Positions 17,670 to 27,149 of a stretch of 64,000 nucleotides of DNA are shown piece after piece. Position 1 is the stretch's first letter; each line of letters begins with the position of its first letter. The position numbers were made by a program, and so were the translations under genes. The notes beneath the pieces were generated by a model, which had not been told where the DNA came from, made no database searches, and was given only the letters and a program-made list of their open reading frames with translations. Origin of the DNA: Aureimonas endophytica (GTDB lineage Bacteria; Pseudomonadota; Alphaproteobacteria; Rhizobiales; Rhizobiaceae); contig NZ_BMIQ01000005.1 of NCBI RefSeq assembly GCF_014642635.1, positions 310,001-374,000 of the forward strand, in the 5' to 3' direction.

Positions 17670-19574
17670 TCAGAATTCCGCCCAGTCCTCGGCTTCGGTG
17701 GCCGGCCGCCTCGCGGCGCCGCCCGTGCCGACCGTGCGCAGCTGCGCCACGGCGCGCGGCTTCTGGGGCGCGGCGCGCGGCGCCGATCGGCCCTTGGCGG
17801 CGCCCGCCGTGCGGAAGCTGTCGACGAGGCCCGCCAGCTGATCCGTCTCGCGCAGCAGGCTCTGTGCCGCCGCCGTCGTTTCCTCCACCATCGCCGCGTT
17901 CTGCTGGGTGACCTTGTCCATCTGGTCCGCCGCCGTCGACACCTCGCGCAGCGAGACCGACTGTTCATTCGCGCCGCGCGTCATGCCGATGATGACCTCG
18001 GCGACGCTTCCGACCTGGGTCATGATCTGGTCGAGCGAACGGCCGGTGGCCGAGACGAGATCGACGCCCTCCCCGACCTGAGCGGCCGAGGTCGAGATCA
18101 GGTCCTTGATCTCCTTCGCCGCCTCGGCCGAACGCTGGGCGAGGCCGCGCACTTCCTGGGCGACGACCGCAAAGCCCCGTCCCGCCTCGCCGGCCCGCGC
18201 CGCCTCGACGCCCGCGTTCAGGGCGAGGAGGTTGGTCTGGAAGGCGATCTCGTCGATGACGCCGATGATCTTGCCGATCTCGGCCGAGGAGCGCTCGATC
18301 TCGGCCATCGCCTGAACGGCGCGTCCGACGATGGCGCCGCCCTTCTCCGCCTCGCTCCGGGCGAGAGAGGCCGCCGCCTTCGCGTCTTCGGCGCCTTCGG
18401 CCGTCTTTCCGACGCCGCGCATCACTTCCGACAGCGCCGCGACGGTTTCCTCCAGCGAGGCCGCCTGCTGCTCGGTGCGCTGCGACAGGTCGCCGGCCGC
18501 GATGGTGATCTGGTTCAGCCCGACCCGCATCGTGCCGACCGCGCCGACGACGGCGCCGATGGTCGTCTCCAGCTGCGTCACCGAAGCGTTGAACTTCGCC
18601 CGGATCGGCTCGAATTCCGGCGCCACGGCCTCGGTCATCCGCACGGTCAGGTCGCCGGCGGACAGGGCGTCGAAACCCGCCTCCACAAGGCGCACGAAGA
18701 GTTTCAGGTCCTCCGAACGCGCATTGTCGATGGCGGATTGGCGGTCGCGCTGGGCGAGCTGCGCCTCGCGGGACGCTGCCGCCTCGGCCTCCAGGCGGCG
18801 CTGCTCGGTGGCGGCCTCCTTGAAGATCTGCACCGACTTCGCCATCGCGCCGAGCTCGTCGCGGCGGTCGGTGGCCGGCACCTCGATTGCGAGATCGCCC
18901 CCCGCCAGCCGGCGCATCGCCTCGGTCATGCGCCGGACGGGCCCGGCGATGCCCTTCGTCAGGAGGAGCCCCATCACCACGCTGAGGGCCATCGAAGCAA
19001 GGCCGCCGATCGCGAGCGTCGAGAGACCGGCCCGGTTGGCCTCCTGGGTCTGCTGGACGCGGGCGCCGATCCGTTCCTCTTGGATCTTCAGCATCTCGTC
19101 CAGGATGCCGCGCGCCTCACCCTGCGTCATCTTCCCCGTCATGGCGAAGGCCGCCTCGCGCGTCGCCGGGTCCTTCGACAGGGCGATCTGGACCTCGGCC
19201 GAGCGGGTCTGCCAGTCGAGAATGGAGCGCTCCATCTTCTCGACCCGCTCGCGCTGATCCTGGAACTTGGTCGTCTCTTTGAAATGTTCGGCCGCCTCGG
19301 TCAGCCGATCCTTCGCGGCCCGATAGGTCTCGGCGAAGCTCGGATCGCCCGTCACCATGAAGCCGCGCACCGCGCTCTGCTGCTCGACCATCGAGGTGAC
19401 CATCTTCTGGACCTCGATCGACAGGCCGAAGCTGCGCTGATTGGCGACGACCGTCGCGTCGATCGTCTCCAGGCTGCGATAGAGGAAGGCGCTGGACAGC
19501 AAGGTCGCCGACACCACCGCCGCGAAAGCGAGGCCAAGTTTCTTGGCAATGCTGAGATGTTCGAAGGACATCAT
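17670..19574 (-). CDS. Methyl-accepting chemotaxis protein with CHASE3-type sensor
   Basis: 634 residues. Membrane helix 1 is at about residues 11-32. A periplasmic helical sensor follows, with [20 protein letters not shown] typical of CHASE3, then helix 2 near residues 190-210. A HAMP domain ([20 protein letters not shown]) precedes a second HAMP-like segment ([15 protein letters not shown]). The signalling hairpin contains the conserved tip [20 protein letters not shown] and [20 protein letters not shown]. The extreme C-terminus, EDWAEF, resembles the pentapeptide that tethers CheR/CheB adaptation enzymes. It should control motility or another Che pathway; no che genes are in the window, and the ligand is unknown. 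Confidence 0.92.
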   Translation of the reverse strand: MMSFEHLSIAKKLGLAFAAVVSATLLSSAFLYRSLETIDATVVANQRSFGLSIEVQKMVTSMVEQQSAVRGFMVTGDPSFAETYRAAKDRLTEAAEHFKETTKFQDQRERVEKMERSILDWQTRSAEVQIALSKDPATREAAFAMTGKMTQGEARGILDEMLKIQEERIGARVQQTQEANRAGLSTLAIGGLASMALSVVMGLLLTKGIAGPVRRMTEAMRRLAGGDLAIEVPATDRRDELGAMAKSVQIFKEAATEQRRLEAEAAASREAQLAQRDRQSAIDNARSEDLKLFVRLVEAGFDALSAGDLTVRMTEAVAPEFEPIRAKFNASVTQLETTIGAVVGAVGTMRVGLNQITIAAGDLSQRTEQQAASLEETVAALSEVMRGVGKTAEGAEDAKAAASLARSEAEKGGAIVGRAVQAMAEIERSSAEIGKIIGVIDEIAFQTNLLALNAGVEAARAGEAGRGFAVVAQEVRGLAQRSAEAAKEIKDLISTSAAQVGEGVDLVSATGRSLDQIMTQVGSVAEVIIGMTRGANEQSVSLREVSTAADQMDKVTQQNAAMVEETTAAAQSLLRETDQLAGLVDSFRTAGAAKGRSAPRAAPQKPRAVAQLRTVGTGGAARRPATEAEDWAEF

Positions 19575-19904
19575 GCCGGACTGAACCGTTTGGGTTGCTT
19601 TCGGCGAATGTCACATGCGTGGTTTAACGGGATGTTGCGGCGGATCTATTGCGGATTTGCTCACTAGCACATTGCAACCGCCGCGAAGTGCCGCGTTTTC
19701 CGGGATTTCCAGATGGAGTGACGGTTCGTTTCTTACCCGGCGAAGCATTTTCTCCTCAGGGCAGCCGATATGGCCGGCCGTTCGCCGCACGGTTTCGCGT
19801 ATGACCGTTTCGTCGCGCCGTCCCTCTACGCCGCTTGGCGCGAACGGCTGTCGATGGTCGGCGTCCGGGGCCCCTGCCGTCGCCCGACAGCGAGCGATGA
19901 AATT
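19575..19904. other. Intergenic region without a clear gene
   Basis: This 330-base stretch lies upstream of the chemoreceptor gene and contains A/T-rich segments (about 19610-19690 and 19720-19765) that should include its promoter, though I cannot fix -35/-10 boxes with confidence. Frames on the + strand here are short, compositionally odd and lack ribosome sites, so I do not call a gene. Confidence 0.4.
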
Positions 19905-20021
19905 CTAGAGCAAGGCGGAACCAGAGCGCTGCATCTGGCTGGCCTCCTCGGCGCCGAGCCAGCCCAGGCAGAAGGCGACGCCGATGGCGAAGATCGCCAG
20001 CTTCGAGATCAGGTCGCGCAT
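19905..20021 (-). CDS. Tiny single-span membrane protein (38 residues)
   Basis: The predicted product starts MRDLISKLAIFAIGVAFCLG and continues WLGAEEASQ to the end. One hydrophobic helix (about residues 6-23) is preceded by a charged cytoplasmic start. The ATG has a GGGGGAACG ribosome site, and a promoter with -35 TTGTCG and -10 ATGCTA spaced by 17 bases lies about 35 bases upstream. It falls between the chemoreceptor and a second tiny membrane-protein gene on the same strand. I know no homologue; reality rests on the initiation signals and hydrophobicity pattern. Confidence 0.5.
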   Translation of the reverse strand: MRDLISKLAIFAIGVAFCLGWLGAEEASQMQRSGSALL

Positions 20022-20055
20022 CGTTCCCCCCGGTCGGCGCTGAAGTTCCGTAGCG

Positions 20056-20084
20056 TAGCATGCCAAATTGTCACGCAACGACAA
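20056..20084 (-). promoter_or_regulatory. Promoter candidate for the 38-residue membrane protein
   Basis: Read leftward, TTGTCG (20079-20084) and ATGCTA (20056-20061) are separated by 17 bases, in a locally A/T-rich stretch between the two tiny genes. The match to the housekeeping consensus is moderate. Confidence 0.35.
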
Positions 20085-20154
20085 GATGTTTTGCCGTCTG
20101 CGGGGTGAATATTTTGTCGCAGGCATGTCGGCGCAAGTATCGGAGGGGCTGTCG

Positions 20155-20274
20155 TCATTCGTCCGCCTCGTCCCGCGCGGGCACATGCCCGGTCAGGACG
20201 AATTCGCGCATCCATTCGGCACAGAACAGACAGGCGATCGAGACCGCGACGAGCGGTGTATAGACATGGCGCAT
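20155..20274 (-). CDS. Tiny hydrophobic protein (39 residues)
   Basis: The predicted product is MRHVYTPLVAVSIACLFCAE followed by WMREFVLTGHVPARDEADE. A hydrophobic helix at about residues 7-19 contains two Cys three apart, and the tail is charged. GGAGAG lies five bases before the ATG, a good ribosome site. It is upstream of, and in the same direction as, the other tiny membrane gene and the chemoreceptor. No known family. The sequence pattern and ribosome site support expression, but nothing shows function. Confidence 0.5.
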   Translation of the reverse strand: MRHVYTPLVAVSIACLFCAEWMREFVLTGHVPARDEADE

Positions 20275-20436
20275 GACGCTCTCCGGCGCTGGGGCTGAAA
20301 CCATCCCCGCGGAAACCGAAGCGCGCCGCGCTTTATTCCCCGTCGGCCGCCGGCAGGCCGCCGTTTGCGAATGTCGGAGTTCGGATGCGCCGGACGACGA
20401 TGGCCCGGCGCGCGCCTATCCGTCCTTGGCGGTGCC

Positions 20437-21273
20437 TCAGCCTTTGACGAAAGCGAGGAGATCGGCGTTCAGCGTCTCGGCATTGACGGTGAGCATGCCG
20501 TGGCTGAAGCCCGGATAGGTCTTGATCTGGCCGTTGCGGAGGAGCTTGATCGAGCGATGCGCCGCGGCGTCGATCGGCACGATCTGGTCGTCCTCGCCGT
20601 GAAGGACGAGCACCGGCACCGAGATCGCCTTCAGATCCTCGGTCTGGTCGGTCTCGGAAAAGGCCTTGATGCCCTCGTAATGCGCCTTGGCGCTGCCCAT
20701 CATGCCCTGGCGCCACCAGTTGCGGATCGCGCCTTCGCTGACGGCCGCGCCCTCGCGGTTGAAGCCATAGAAGGGTCCGGTCGGCAGGTCGAGGAAGAAC
20801 TGCGCCCGGTTGGCGGCGAGCGCCTGACGCAGGCCGTCGAAGACCTCGATCGGCAAACCGCCCGGATTGGCCTCGGTCTTCAGCATCAGCGGCGGCACGG
20901 CGCTGACCAGCACCGCCTTGGCGACGCGGCCCTGCGGCTCGCCATGTTTGGCGACATAGCGCGCGGCCTCGCCGCCGCCGGTCGAATGGCCGATATGCAC
21001 CGCGTTGCGCAGATCGAGATGTTCCGCGACGGCCGAGGCGTCCGCCGCGTAATGGTCCATGTCATGGCCGTCCGAGACCTGGGCGGAGCGGCCGTGGCCG
21101 CGCCGGTCATGGGCGACGACGCGATAGCCGTTCTGCAGAAAGAACAGCATCTGCGCGTCCCAGTCGTCGGCGGACAGCGGCCAGCCGTGATGGAACATGA
21201 TCGGCTGCGCCTCCTTCGGACCCCAGTCCTTGAAGAAGATCTCGACGCCGTCGCTCGTGGTGACGAAAGGCAT
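20437..21273 (-). CDS. Alpha/beta hydrolase, cofactor-free (non-heme) chloroperoxidase-like
   Basis: 278 residues. The oxyanion segment FHHGWPLSADDWDAQM and DRRGHGRS, then the nucleophile elbow GHSTGGGE (Ser near residue 99), are hallmarks of the so-called non-heme chloroperoxidase/esterase group. Later LHGEDDQIVP carries the acid Asp and FSHGML the catalytic His. Such enzymes are esterases or perhydrolases in vitro; the natural substrate is seldom known. The start at 21273 has GGAGC upstream and matches family length. It lies 218 bases downstream of an SDR gene on the same strand. Confidence 0.88.
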   Translation of the reverse strand: MPFVTTSDGVEIFFKDWGPKEAQPIMFHHGWPLSADDWDAQMLFFLQNGYRVVAHDRRGHGRSAQVSDGHDMDHYAADASAVAEHLDLRNAVHIGHSTGGGEAARYVAKHGEPQGRVAKAVLVSAVPPLMLKTEANPGGLPIEVFDGLRQALAANRAQFFLDLPTGPFYGFNREGAAVSEGAIRNWWRQGMMGSAKAHYEGIKAFSETDQTEDLKAISVPVLVLHGEDDQIVPIDAAAHRSIKLLRNGQIKTYPGFSHGMLTVNAETLNADLLAFVKG

Positions 21274-21491
21274 GACGAAGCTCCTGCTCCCGGTGGTTCG
21301 ATGGAGGAAGCGCCATGGCGGTCTCCCCGGCCCCCATGGCGAGCCGGACCGGCCCGGACCCGTGCCGCCCGGCCGCCGCGATCCACCGAATCGCGTCGGC
21401 ACGGGCGACTATGGCCGATCCGGCCAAGGCTCCGAGGGGAAATTTCCGCAGCCTCCCAACGGCCCGTTCGGCTGCGCTTCTCCGCCGCGCG

Positions 21492-22247
21492 TCAGACCTG
21501 GGCCTGACCGCCGTCGACGAAGAACTCGACGCCGTTGACGAAGCTCGCCGCGTCGGAGGCGAGGAAGAGCACGGCATTGGCGATCTCCGCCGCCTCGCCG
21601 ACGCGGCCGAGCGGGATGCGCGCGCCGAGGAAATCGAGGAGGCCCTGCTGCTTCTCCGCGTCCTCGCCGGCAAGGCCGACGAGGCCGGGCGTGCGCGTCG
21701 CGCCGGGGCTGACGACATTGACGCGGATCTTGCGGTCCTTGAGGTCCAGCATCCAGTTGCGGGCGAAGCTGCGCACCGCCGCCTTGGTCGCCGAATAGAC
21801 GCTGAAGGCGGCCGTGCCCTCGATGCTGGTCGTCGAGCCGGTGAGCACGATCGCGCCGCCATCCTTCAGGAGCGGCAGGGCCTTCTGGACGGTGAAGAGC
21901 GTGCCCTTCACATTGGTGGCGAAGGTCGTGTCGAAATGCGCCTCGGTGATGGCGCCGAGCGGCGCGAACTCGCCGCCGCCGGCATTGGCGAAGACCACGT
22001 CGATTTGGGCGTGCCGCTGCTGGACCGCGTCGTAGAGGCGGTCGATATCGGCGAGCCTCGCCATGTCGCCCCGGACGCCCGTCACGCGCCCGCCGATCGC
22101 CTTCACCGCGGCGTCCAGCGCGTCCTGCCGGCGGCCGGTGATGAAGACCGAGGCGCCTTCCCGCGCGAAGGCCTCGGCCGTGGCGAGGCCGATGCCGCTC
22201 GTCGCGCCCGTCACCACCACGACCTTGTTCTCGAACCGCTTCGTCAT
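21492..22247 (-). CDS. SDR family NAD(P)-dependent oxidoreductase
   Basis: 251 residues, classical SDR length. Cofactor motif TGATSGIG at 13-20, NAG at 88-90, Ser138, Tyr151 and Lys155 (YSATK) form the active site, and the C-terminal GVEFFVDGGQAQV closes the fold. TGRR after the second strand suggests NADP(H) preference through the arginines. It is divergent from a LysR regulator with 111 bases between them, which strongly suggests LysR control. The ATG follows AAGGAGAAAG. The substrate cannot be predicted. Confidence 0.9.
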   Translation of the reverse strand: MTKRFENKVVVVTGATSGIGLATAEAFAREGASVFITGRRQDALDAAVKAIGGRVTGVRGDMARLADIDRLYDAVQQRHAQIDVVFANAGGGEFAPLGAITEAHFDTTFATNVKGTLFTVQKALPLLKDGGAIVLTGSTTSIEGTAAFSVYSATKAAVRSFARNWMLDLKDRKIRVNVVSPGATRTPGLVGLAGEDAEKQQGLLDFLGARIPLGRVGEAAEIANAVLFLASDAASFVNGVEFFVDGGQAQV

Positions 22248-22340
22248 CGTCTTTCTCCTTCGCTCGGCGACGCTTGCGCCGTTGCCCGTGGAGATGCTCC
22301 CGGAACGCGGATGCGAAAAGCCAGCGAATCTGGCACTCAG

Positions 22341-22358
22341 CGTTCCATGGGAGGAACG
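22341..22358 (+). promoter_or_regulatory. Inverted repeat at the LysR start
   Basis: CGTTCC (22341-22346) and GGAACG (22353-22358) are perfect inverted arms with a six-base spacer, directly before the LysR ATG and containing its ribosome site. It could be a regulator site or a small mRNA hairpin affecting initiation. Confidence 0.3.
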
Positions 22359-23252
22359 ATGATGCGCCAGGACCTCAACGACTACGTCTATTTCGCCGAG
22401 GTTGTGACGCATGGCGGCTTCGCCGCCGCCGGCCGGGCGCTGAAGGAGCCGAAATCGAAGCTCAGCCGCCGCGTCGCCGCCCTGGAGGCGCGGCTCGGCG
22501 CGCGGCTCATCGAGCGCTCCAGCCGGCGCTTCCGCGTCACCGAAGTCGGACAGGGCTTCTACGAGCGCTGCCGCGCCATGATGCTGGAGGCCGAGCGGGC
22601 CGAGGCGCTGGTCGCGACGGCGCAGGCCGAGCCGCAGGGCCTCATCCGCCTCAGCTGTCCGCAGGGGCTGGTCGAGGTCGCGTCCGGCATCCTGCGCCGC
22701 TTCGTCGCCCGGCATCCGAAGGTGCGGCTCCAGCTGATCGCCAGCGACCGCGCCGTCGATCTCATCGAGGAGCGCATCGACATCGCGCTCCGCGTGCGGC
22801 GCGAGCTGACGAGCGACGCCTCGCTGACCATGCGCTCGCTCGGCCGCTCGCGCTGGATTCTGGTCGCCAGCCCGCGACTGGCGAGCCGCCTCGGCGGCGG
22901 GATCGCCGATCTCGCGGGACTGCCGACCCTCGGCACGAGCGACGCCGCCGGCGAGGTCACCTGGACGCTCGAAGGCGAGGACGGGGCGACGCACGAGCAC
23001 CGCCACGAACCGCGCCTGACCTGTTCCGACTTCGCGGTTCTCTGCGACGCGGCCGCCGACGGGCTCGGCGTCGCCTTCCTGCCCGACCATGCCTGCGCCG
23101 ACCCGATCGCCGCCGGCCGGCTCGTCCGGGTCCTCGCCCCCTGGCGCGGCCGCGAGGGCATCGTCCATCTGGTGTTCACGACGCGGCGCGGCCTGCCGCC
23201 GGCCGTCCGCGCCCTCATCGACCATCTGGCGCGGGAATTCCCCGCTCTGTAG
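22359..23252 (+). CDS. LysR family transcriptional regulator
   Basis: 297 residues. N-terminal winged HTH (residues 5-65): DLNDYVYFAEVVTHGGFAAA, GRALKEPKSKLSRRVAALEA and RLGARLIERSSRRFRVTEVG. The effector domain follows from about residue 90 with LIRLSCPQGLVEVASGILRR. Of the type that regulates a divergent SDR or oxidoreductase in Proteobacteria. The first of two adjacent ATG codons is given; the second (22362) is equally possible behind GGGAGG. Ligand unknown. The neighbouring divergent SDR gene is its most probable target. Confidence 0.9.
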   Translation: MMRQDLNDYVYFAEVVTHGGFAAAGRALKEPKSKLSRRVAALEARLGARLIERSSRRFRVTEVGQGFYERCRAMMLEAERAEALVATAQAEPQGLIRLSCPQGLVEVASGILRRFVARHPKVRLQLIASDRAVDLIEERIDIALRVRRELTSDASLTMRSLGRSRWILVASPRLASRLGGGIADLAGLPTLGTSDAAGEVTWTLEGEDGATHEHRHEPRLTCSDFAVLCDAAADGLGVAFLPDHACADPIAAGRLVRVLAPWRGREGIVHLVFTTRRGLPPAVRALIDHLAREFPAL

Positions 23253-23489
23253 CGGCGGGGCGGCGCCCCGATGGTCCTGCGCCGTCCCCGCCGATGCCGC
23301 CCGCCCCTCCACGAGGTCGGCCGAACCTATCCGCCGAGGAGCCTCCCGAGACGCGCCCTCCCCCGAGCCGATCGTCCCACGGGATTTTGTTGAGGCCCGT
23401 AAGTCTTTGAAAGCGAAACCTGTTGCGCTCGGGGCGCGGATAGGCTTTGCAGGCGCTCAGGGGACATTCGCAGCGGGGATCGCGAAAAG

Positions 23490-26400
23490 GTGCGTGAGAC
23501 GGACGACGTGGTTCGCGACCGGGACCGCTTTGCGACCTTGGACAGCTACCGGATCCTCGACACGCCGCCCGAGCGGGGCTTCGACGACATCGTCGCTCTG
23601 GCCACCCAGATCTGCGCGACGCCGGTGGCGCTGGTCAGCCTCGTCGGCCGCGACCGCCAATGGTTCAAGGCGCGGATCGGCTTCGAGCCCTGCGAGACCG
23701 ATCTCGAGCGCTCGGTCTGCCGCCACGCGCTCGGCGGCACCGAGCTTCTCGAGATCGGCGACCTGACGCTCGATCCGCGCACGCGCGACAATCCGCTCGT
23801 GACCGGCGCGCCGCATCTGCGCTTCTATGCCGGCGCGCCGCTCGTCACGCGGGACGGCCAGGTCATCGGCACGCTCTGCGTCATCGACCATGTGGCGCGG
23901 CCGGAGGGGCTGTCCCCGGCGCAGCGATCGGGCCTGAAGGCGCTGGCCGGCCAGGTCATGGCGCAGCTCGATCTCCGGCGCGCGCTCGGCGAGCGCGACG
24001 AGTTCATGGAGCGGCGGGAGGCGGAGCAGCGCGTCGCGCTCGCCGAGGCGGCGCGGCTCGAAGCCATGATCGCGACGCAGCAGGCGGTGGCGGTGGCCGA
24101 AGCCGATCTCGGCATCGTCTTCCAGGCGATCGCCGACGGCGCGCTGCGCGTCGTCGACAGCGCCGACGGCGCGGTGATCGAGCTGCGGCGGGGCGAGGAG
24201 CTCGTCTACGAATCCGTCGCCGGCTCGCTGACCCCGCACAAGGGCCTTCGCCTGCCGATGGCGACGACGCTGTCCGGCCGCGCGGTGCGGGAGGAGCGGC
24301 CGCTCCTCTGTTCCGACACCTTCGCCGATCCGGTCCTCGACCAGCGGCTCGTCCGCAGCCTCGGCATCCGCTCGATGATCACCGTGCCGGTGACGCGCCG
24401 GGGCGAGCCGATCGGCGTCCTGAAGGTCCAGTCGAGGCGCCCGGACGCCTTCTCGCCGCGCGACGTTGTGATGACGCAGATGCTGGCCGGGCTCGTCGCC
24501 TCCGCCTTCGGCGATGTCGCCGAGGTCAGGTCGCGGCAGGCGCTGCGCGACGCCGACCGCCGCTATCGCCAGACCTTCGAGAGCATCACCGAATTCGCGG
24601 TGGTCGTCACCGACCGGACCGGCATCGTCACGGAATGGAACACGGGCGCGGAACTCACCTTCGGCTGGACGCGGGAGGAGATGCGCGGCCAGCACGTCTC
24701 CCGCTTCTTCACGCCCGAGGACAACGCGCAGGATCGCCCGGCCGTCGAGATGGCGGAGGCGCTCAGCGAGGGTCAGGCCGTCGACGAGCGCTGGCATCTG
24801 CGAAGCGACGGCGCGCGCTTCTATTCCAGCGGCAGCATGATGCCGCTGCGGGGCGAGAGCGGCGAGCATCTCGGCTTCATCAAGATCGTCCGCGACCGCA
24901 CCGAGCAGCACGAGGCGGGCAAGGCGCTGGAGGCGAGCCGCGGCGACCTCGCCGCCAGCGAGACGAAATGGCGCGGCCTCTTCGAGCAGCTGGAGGAGGG
25001 CTTCATCCTCGGCCGCGTCCTTCGCGGCGAGGGCGGGCGCATCGTCGACTGGGTCTACGAGGAGGTGAACCGGGCCTGGGGCGAGCTCGTCGGCATCGCG
25101 CCGGAACGCGCGCTCGGGCGGACCATCCGCGAACTCATTCCCGGCATCGAGGACGCCTGGGTGAACGAATTCGCCGATGTGGTCGACACGGGCCAGCCGA
25201 TCCGCTTCACGCGCCAGGTCGGCACCTTCGACCGCTGGTACGACGGCGTGGCGCAGCCCCTCGGCGACGACCGCTTCACGGTCCTCTTCCTCGAAGTCAC
25301 CGATCGCGTCCGGGCGGAGGAGGAGTTCCGCCGCGCCCGCGAGCAGCTGCAACTGGCGGTTGAGGCCGCCAATATCGGCATCTTCGACTTCGATCCCGTC
25401 GAGGGCCGGCTCGGCTGGGACGCGCGCACGCGGGCGTTCTTCGGGGTCCCCTCCGATCGGCCGGTCGATTACGTCACCTTCCTCGACGGCCTCCACCCGG
25501 ACGATCGCGCCCGCACCGACGAGGTGGTGCGGGCCTCGCTCGATCCGGCCGGCAGCGGCCGCTACGACGTCGTCTTCCGCACGATCGGCCTCGCGGACGG
25601 CGTCGAGCGCTGGATCGCGGCGAAGGGCCAGGCCTTCTTCGCCGGGGATCGCGCCGTCCGCTTCGTCGGCACGGTGCGCGACATCACCGAGGAACGCCGC
25701 GCCGAGGAAGCGCTGCGGGCGACCGAGGAGCGCTATCGCCTGGCCGCGCGGGCGACGAACGACGCGATCTGGGACTGGGACCTCGTCGCCGACCATGTGC
25801 GCTGGAACGAGGCGCTCCAGGCGGCCTACGGCCATCCGCTGGCCAGCGTCGAGCCGACCGGCGAGTGGTGGATCGCGCAGATCCATCCCGACGACCGGGC
25901 CCGGATCGACGCCTCGATCCACGCCCTCATCGAGGGCTCCGGCACCGAATGGGCCGACGAATACCGCTTCGCCCGGGCCGATGGCAGCTATGCCGACGTC
26001 TTCGACCGGGGCCATGTCATCCGCGACGAGGAGGGCCGCCCGCTGCGCATGATCGGCGCGATGCTCGACCTGACGCGCGTGCAGCAGGCCGAGGCGGAGC
26101 TGCGGGAAAGCCAGCGGCAGCTCGTTCTCGAACGCGGCCTCCTCGCCGCCGTGGTCGAGCAGGCGCCGCTCGGCATCGCCATCGGCCATGCCGACGGGCG
26201 CGGGCAGATCAACCGCCGGCTGGAGGAGATGCTCGGCCATCCCGCCGGGCCGGAGGGCGACCAGCGCTATGCCGCCTATAGCGCCGTCCATGCCGATGGC
26301 AGCCCCTATCGGCAGGAGGACTATCCGACGCTGCGCGCGCTGCGCCGGGGCGAGACGCTGATCGACGAGCCGATGACCTATCGCAACCCGGCGACCGGCG

Positions 26401-27116
26401 AGACGCGGCGCTGGGAGGTCTCGGCGACGCCGGTGAGGGACGCGCAGGGCCAGATCATCGCCGCCGTTTCCGTCGTGATCGATGTCGAGGACCGGCGCCG
26501 CGACGAGGAGGCTCGCGCCATCCTCAACCGCGAATTGTCGCACCGGCTGAAGAACACGCTGGCCATCGTCTCCTCGATCGCCACGCAGACGCTGCGCACC
26601 GCCCCCGATCTCACCACCGCCCGCAAGACCTTGACGGAGCGGATCGGCGCGCTGTCGAAGGCGCACGACCTCCTTCTCACCGGGCAGCGCGACGCCGCGT
26701 CGATCGAGGAGATCGTCAAGGCGACGACGGCGCTGCTCGACGACGGCGGCCGCGTCGTCGCCGGTGGGCCCGACATCCCTCTCGGTCCGAAGGCCGCGCT
26801 GACCCTGTCGCTGATCCTGCACGAGCTTTCGACCAATGCCGGCAAGTACGGCGCCCTGTCGGCGCCGGAAGGCCGCGTCGCCATCGAATGGTCGCTCGCT
26901 CCGAGCCCGACGAGCGGATCGCCGGTGCTGAGGCTCGAATGGCGGGAGAGCGGCGGCCCGCCCGTCGTCCCGCCCGCACGCCGCAGCTTCGGCACGCGGC
27001 TGATCGAGATGGGCCTGTCGGGCGCCGCCGATGGCCGGGTCGTGCTGGACTATGCGCCGGACGGCCTGCGCTGCCGCCTCGAAGCCCCGCTGGCCGAGTT
27101 GCAGACCGAGACCTGA
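23490..27116 (+). CDS. Large HWE-family sensor histidine kinase (2 GAF, about 5 PAS)
   Basis: 1208 residues, no membrane helices. Order: GAF (about 13-170), helical linker, GAF (about 215-345), then five PAS or PAS-like segments (about 350-470, 490-615, 620-745, 750-875, 885-1000), then an HWE kinase core. His1018 in NRELSHRLKNTLAIVSSIAT is the phospho-acceptor; Asn1116 in LHELSTNAGKYGALS and Trp1151-Arg-Glu1153 give the HWE signature. HWE kinases are common in rhizobia and often serve light, oxygen or general-stress signalling. No response regulator is adjacent, so it is an orphan. The GTG start has only a weak ribosome site; GTG 23508 is an alternative. Confidence 0.88.
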   Translation: MRETDDVVRDRDRFATLDSYRILDTPPERGFDDIVALATQICATPVALVSLVGRDRQWFKARIGFEPCETDLERSVCRHALGGTELLEIGDLTLDPRTRDNPLVTGAPHLRFYAGAPLVTRDGQVIGTLCVIDHVARPEGLSPAQRSGLKALAGQVMAQLDLRRALGERDEFMERREAEQRVALAEAARLEAMIATQQAVAVAEADLGIVFQAIADGALRVVDSADGAVIELRRGEELVYESVAGSLTPHKGLRLPMATTLSGRAVREERPLLCSDTFADPVLDQRLVRSLGIRSMITVPVTRRGEPIGVLKVQSRRPDAFSPRDVVMTQMLAGLVASAFGDVAEVRSRQALRDADRRYRQTFESITEFAVVVTDRTGIVTEWNTGAELTFGWTREEMRGQHVSRFFTPEDNAQDRPAVEMAEALSEGQAVDERWHLRSDGARFYSSGSMMPLRGESGEHLGFIKIVRDRTEQHEAGKALEASRGDLAASETKWRGLFEQLEEGFILGRVLRGEGGRIVDWVYEEVNRAWGELVGIAPERALGRTIRELIPGIEDAWVNEFADVVDTGQPIRFTRQVGTFDRWYDGVAQPLGDDRFTVLFLEVTDRVRAEEEFRRAREQLQLAVEAANIGIFDFDPVEGRLGWDARTRAFFGVPSDRPVDYVTFLDGLHPDDRARTDEVVRASLDPAGSGRYDVVFRTIGLADGVERWIAAKGQAFFAGDRAVRFVGTVRDITEERRAEEALRATEERYRLAARATNDAIWDWDLVADHVRWNEALQAAYGHPLASVEPTGEWWIAQIHPDDRARIDASIHALIEGSGTEWADEYRFARADGSYADVFDRGHVIRDEEGRPLRMIGAMLDLTRVQQAEAELRESQRQLVLERGLLAAVVEQAPLGIAIGHADGRGQINRRLEEMLGHPAGPEGDQRYAAYSAVHADGSPYRQEDYPTLRALRRGETLIDEPMTYRNPATGETRRWEVSATPVRDAQGQIIAAVSVVIDVEDRRRDEEARAILNRELSHRLKNTLAIVSSIATQTLRTAPDLTTARKTLTERIGALSKAHDLLLTGQRDAASIEEIVKATTALLDDGGRVVAGGPDIPLGPKAALTLSLILHELSTNAGKYGALSAPEGRVAIEWSLAPSPTSGSPVLRLEWRESGGPPVVPPARRSFGTRLIEMGLSGAADGRVVLDYAPDGLRCRLEAPLAELQTET

Positions 27117-27122
27117 CGCCCC

Positions 27123-27145
27123 GCGCCTCCGCGCGGGAGAGGCGC
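27123..27145. terminator. Hairpin between convergent kinase and cysE genes
   Basis: GCGCCTC (27123-27129) and GAGGCGC (27139-27145) form a 7-bp stem with a 9-base loop in the 33-base gap between the two stop codons. No T-run; bidirectional terminator candidate. Confidence 0.4.
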
Positions 27146-27149
27146 CCGG

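Noticed and set aside
20068-20298. Rightward 76-codon frame over the tiny leftward membrane-protein gene
   Set aside because: No ribosome site, no recognisable features, and the opposite strand has a shorter frame with a good ribosome site and a membrane helix.
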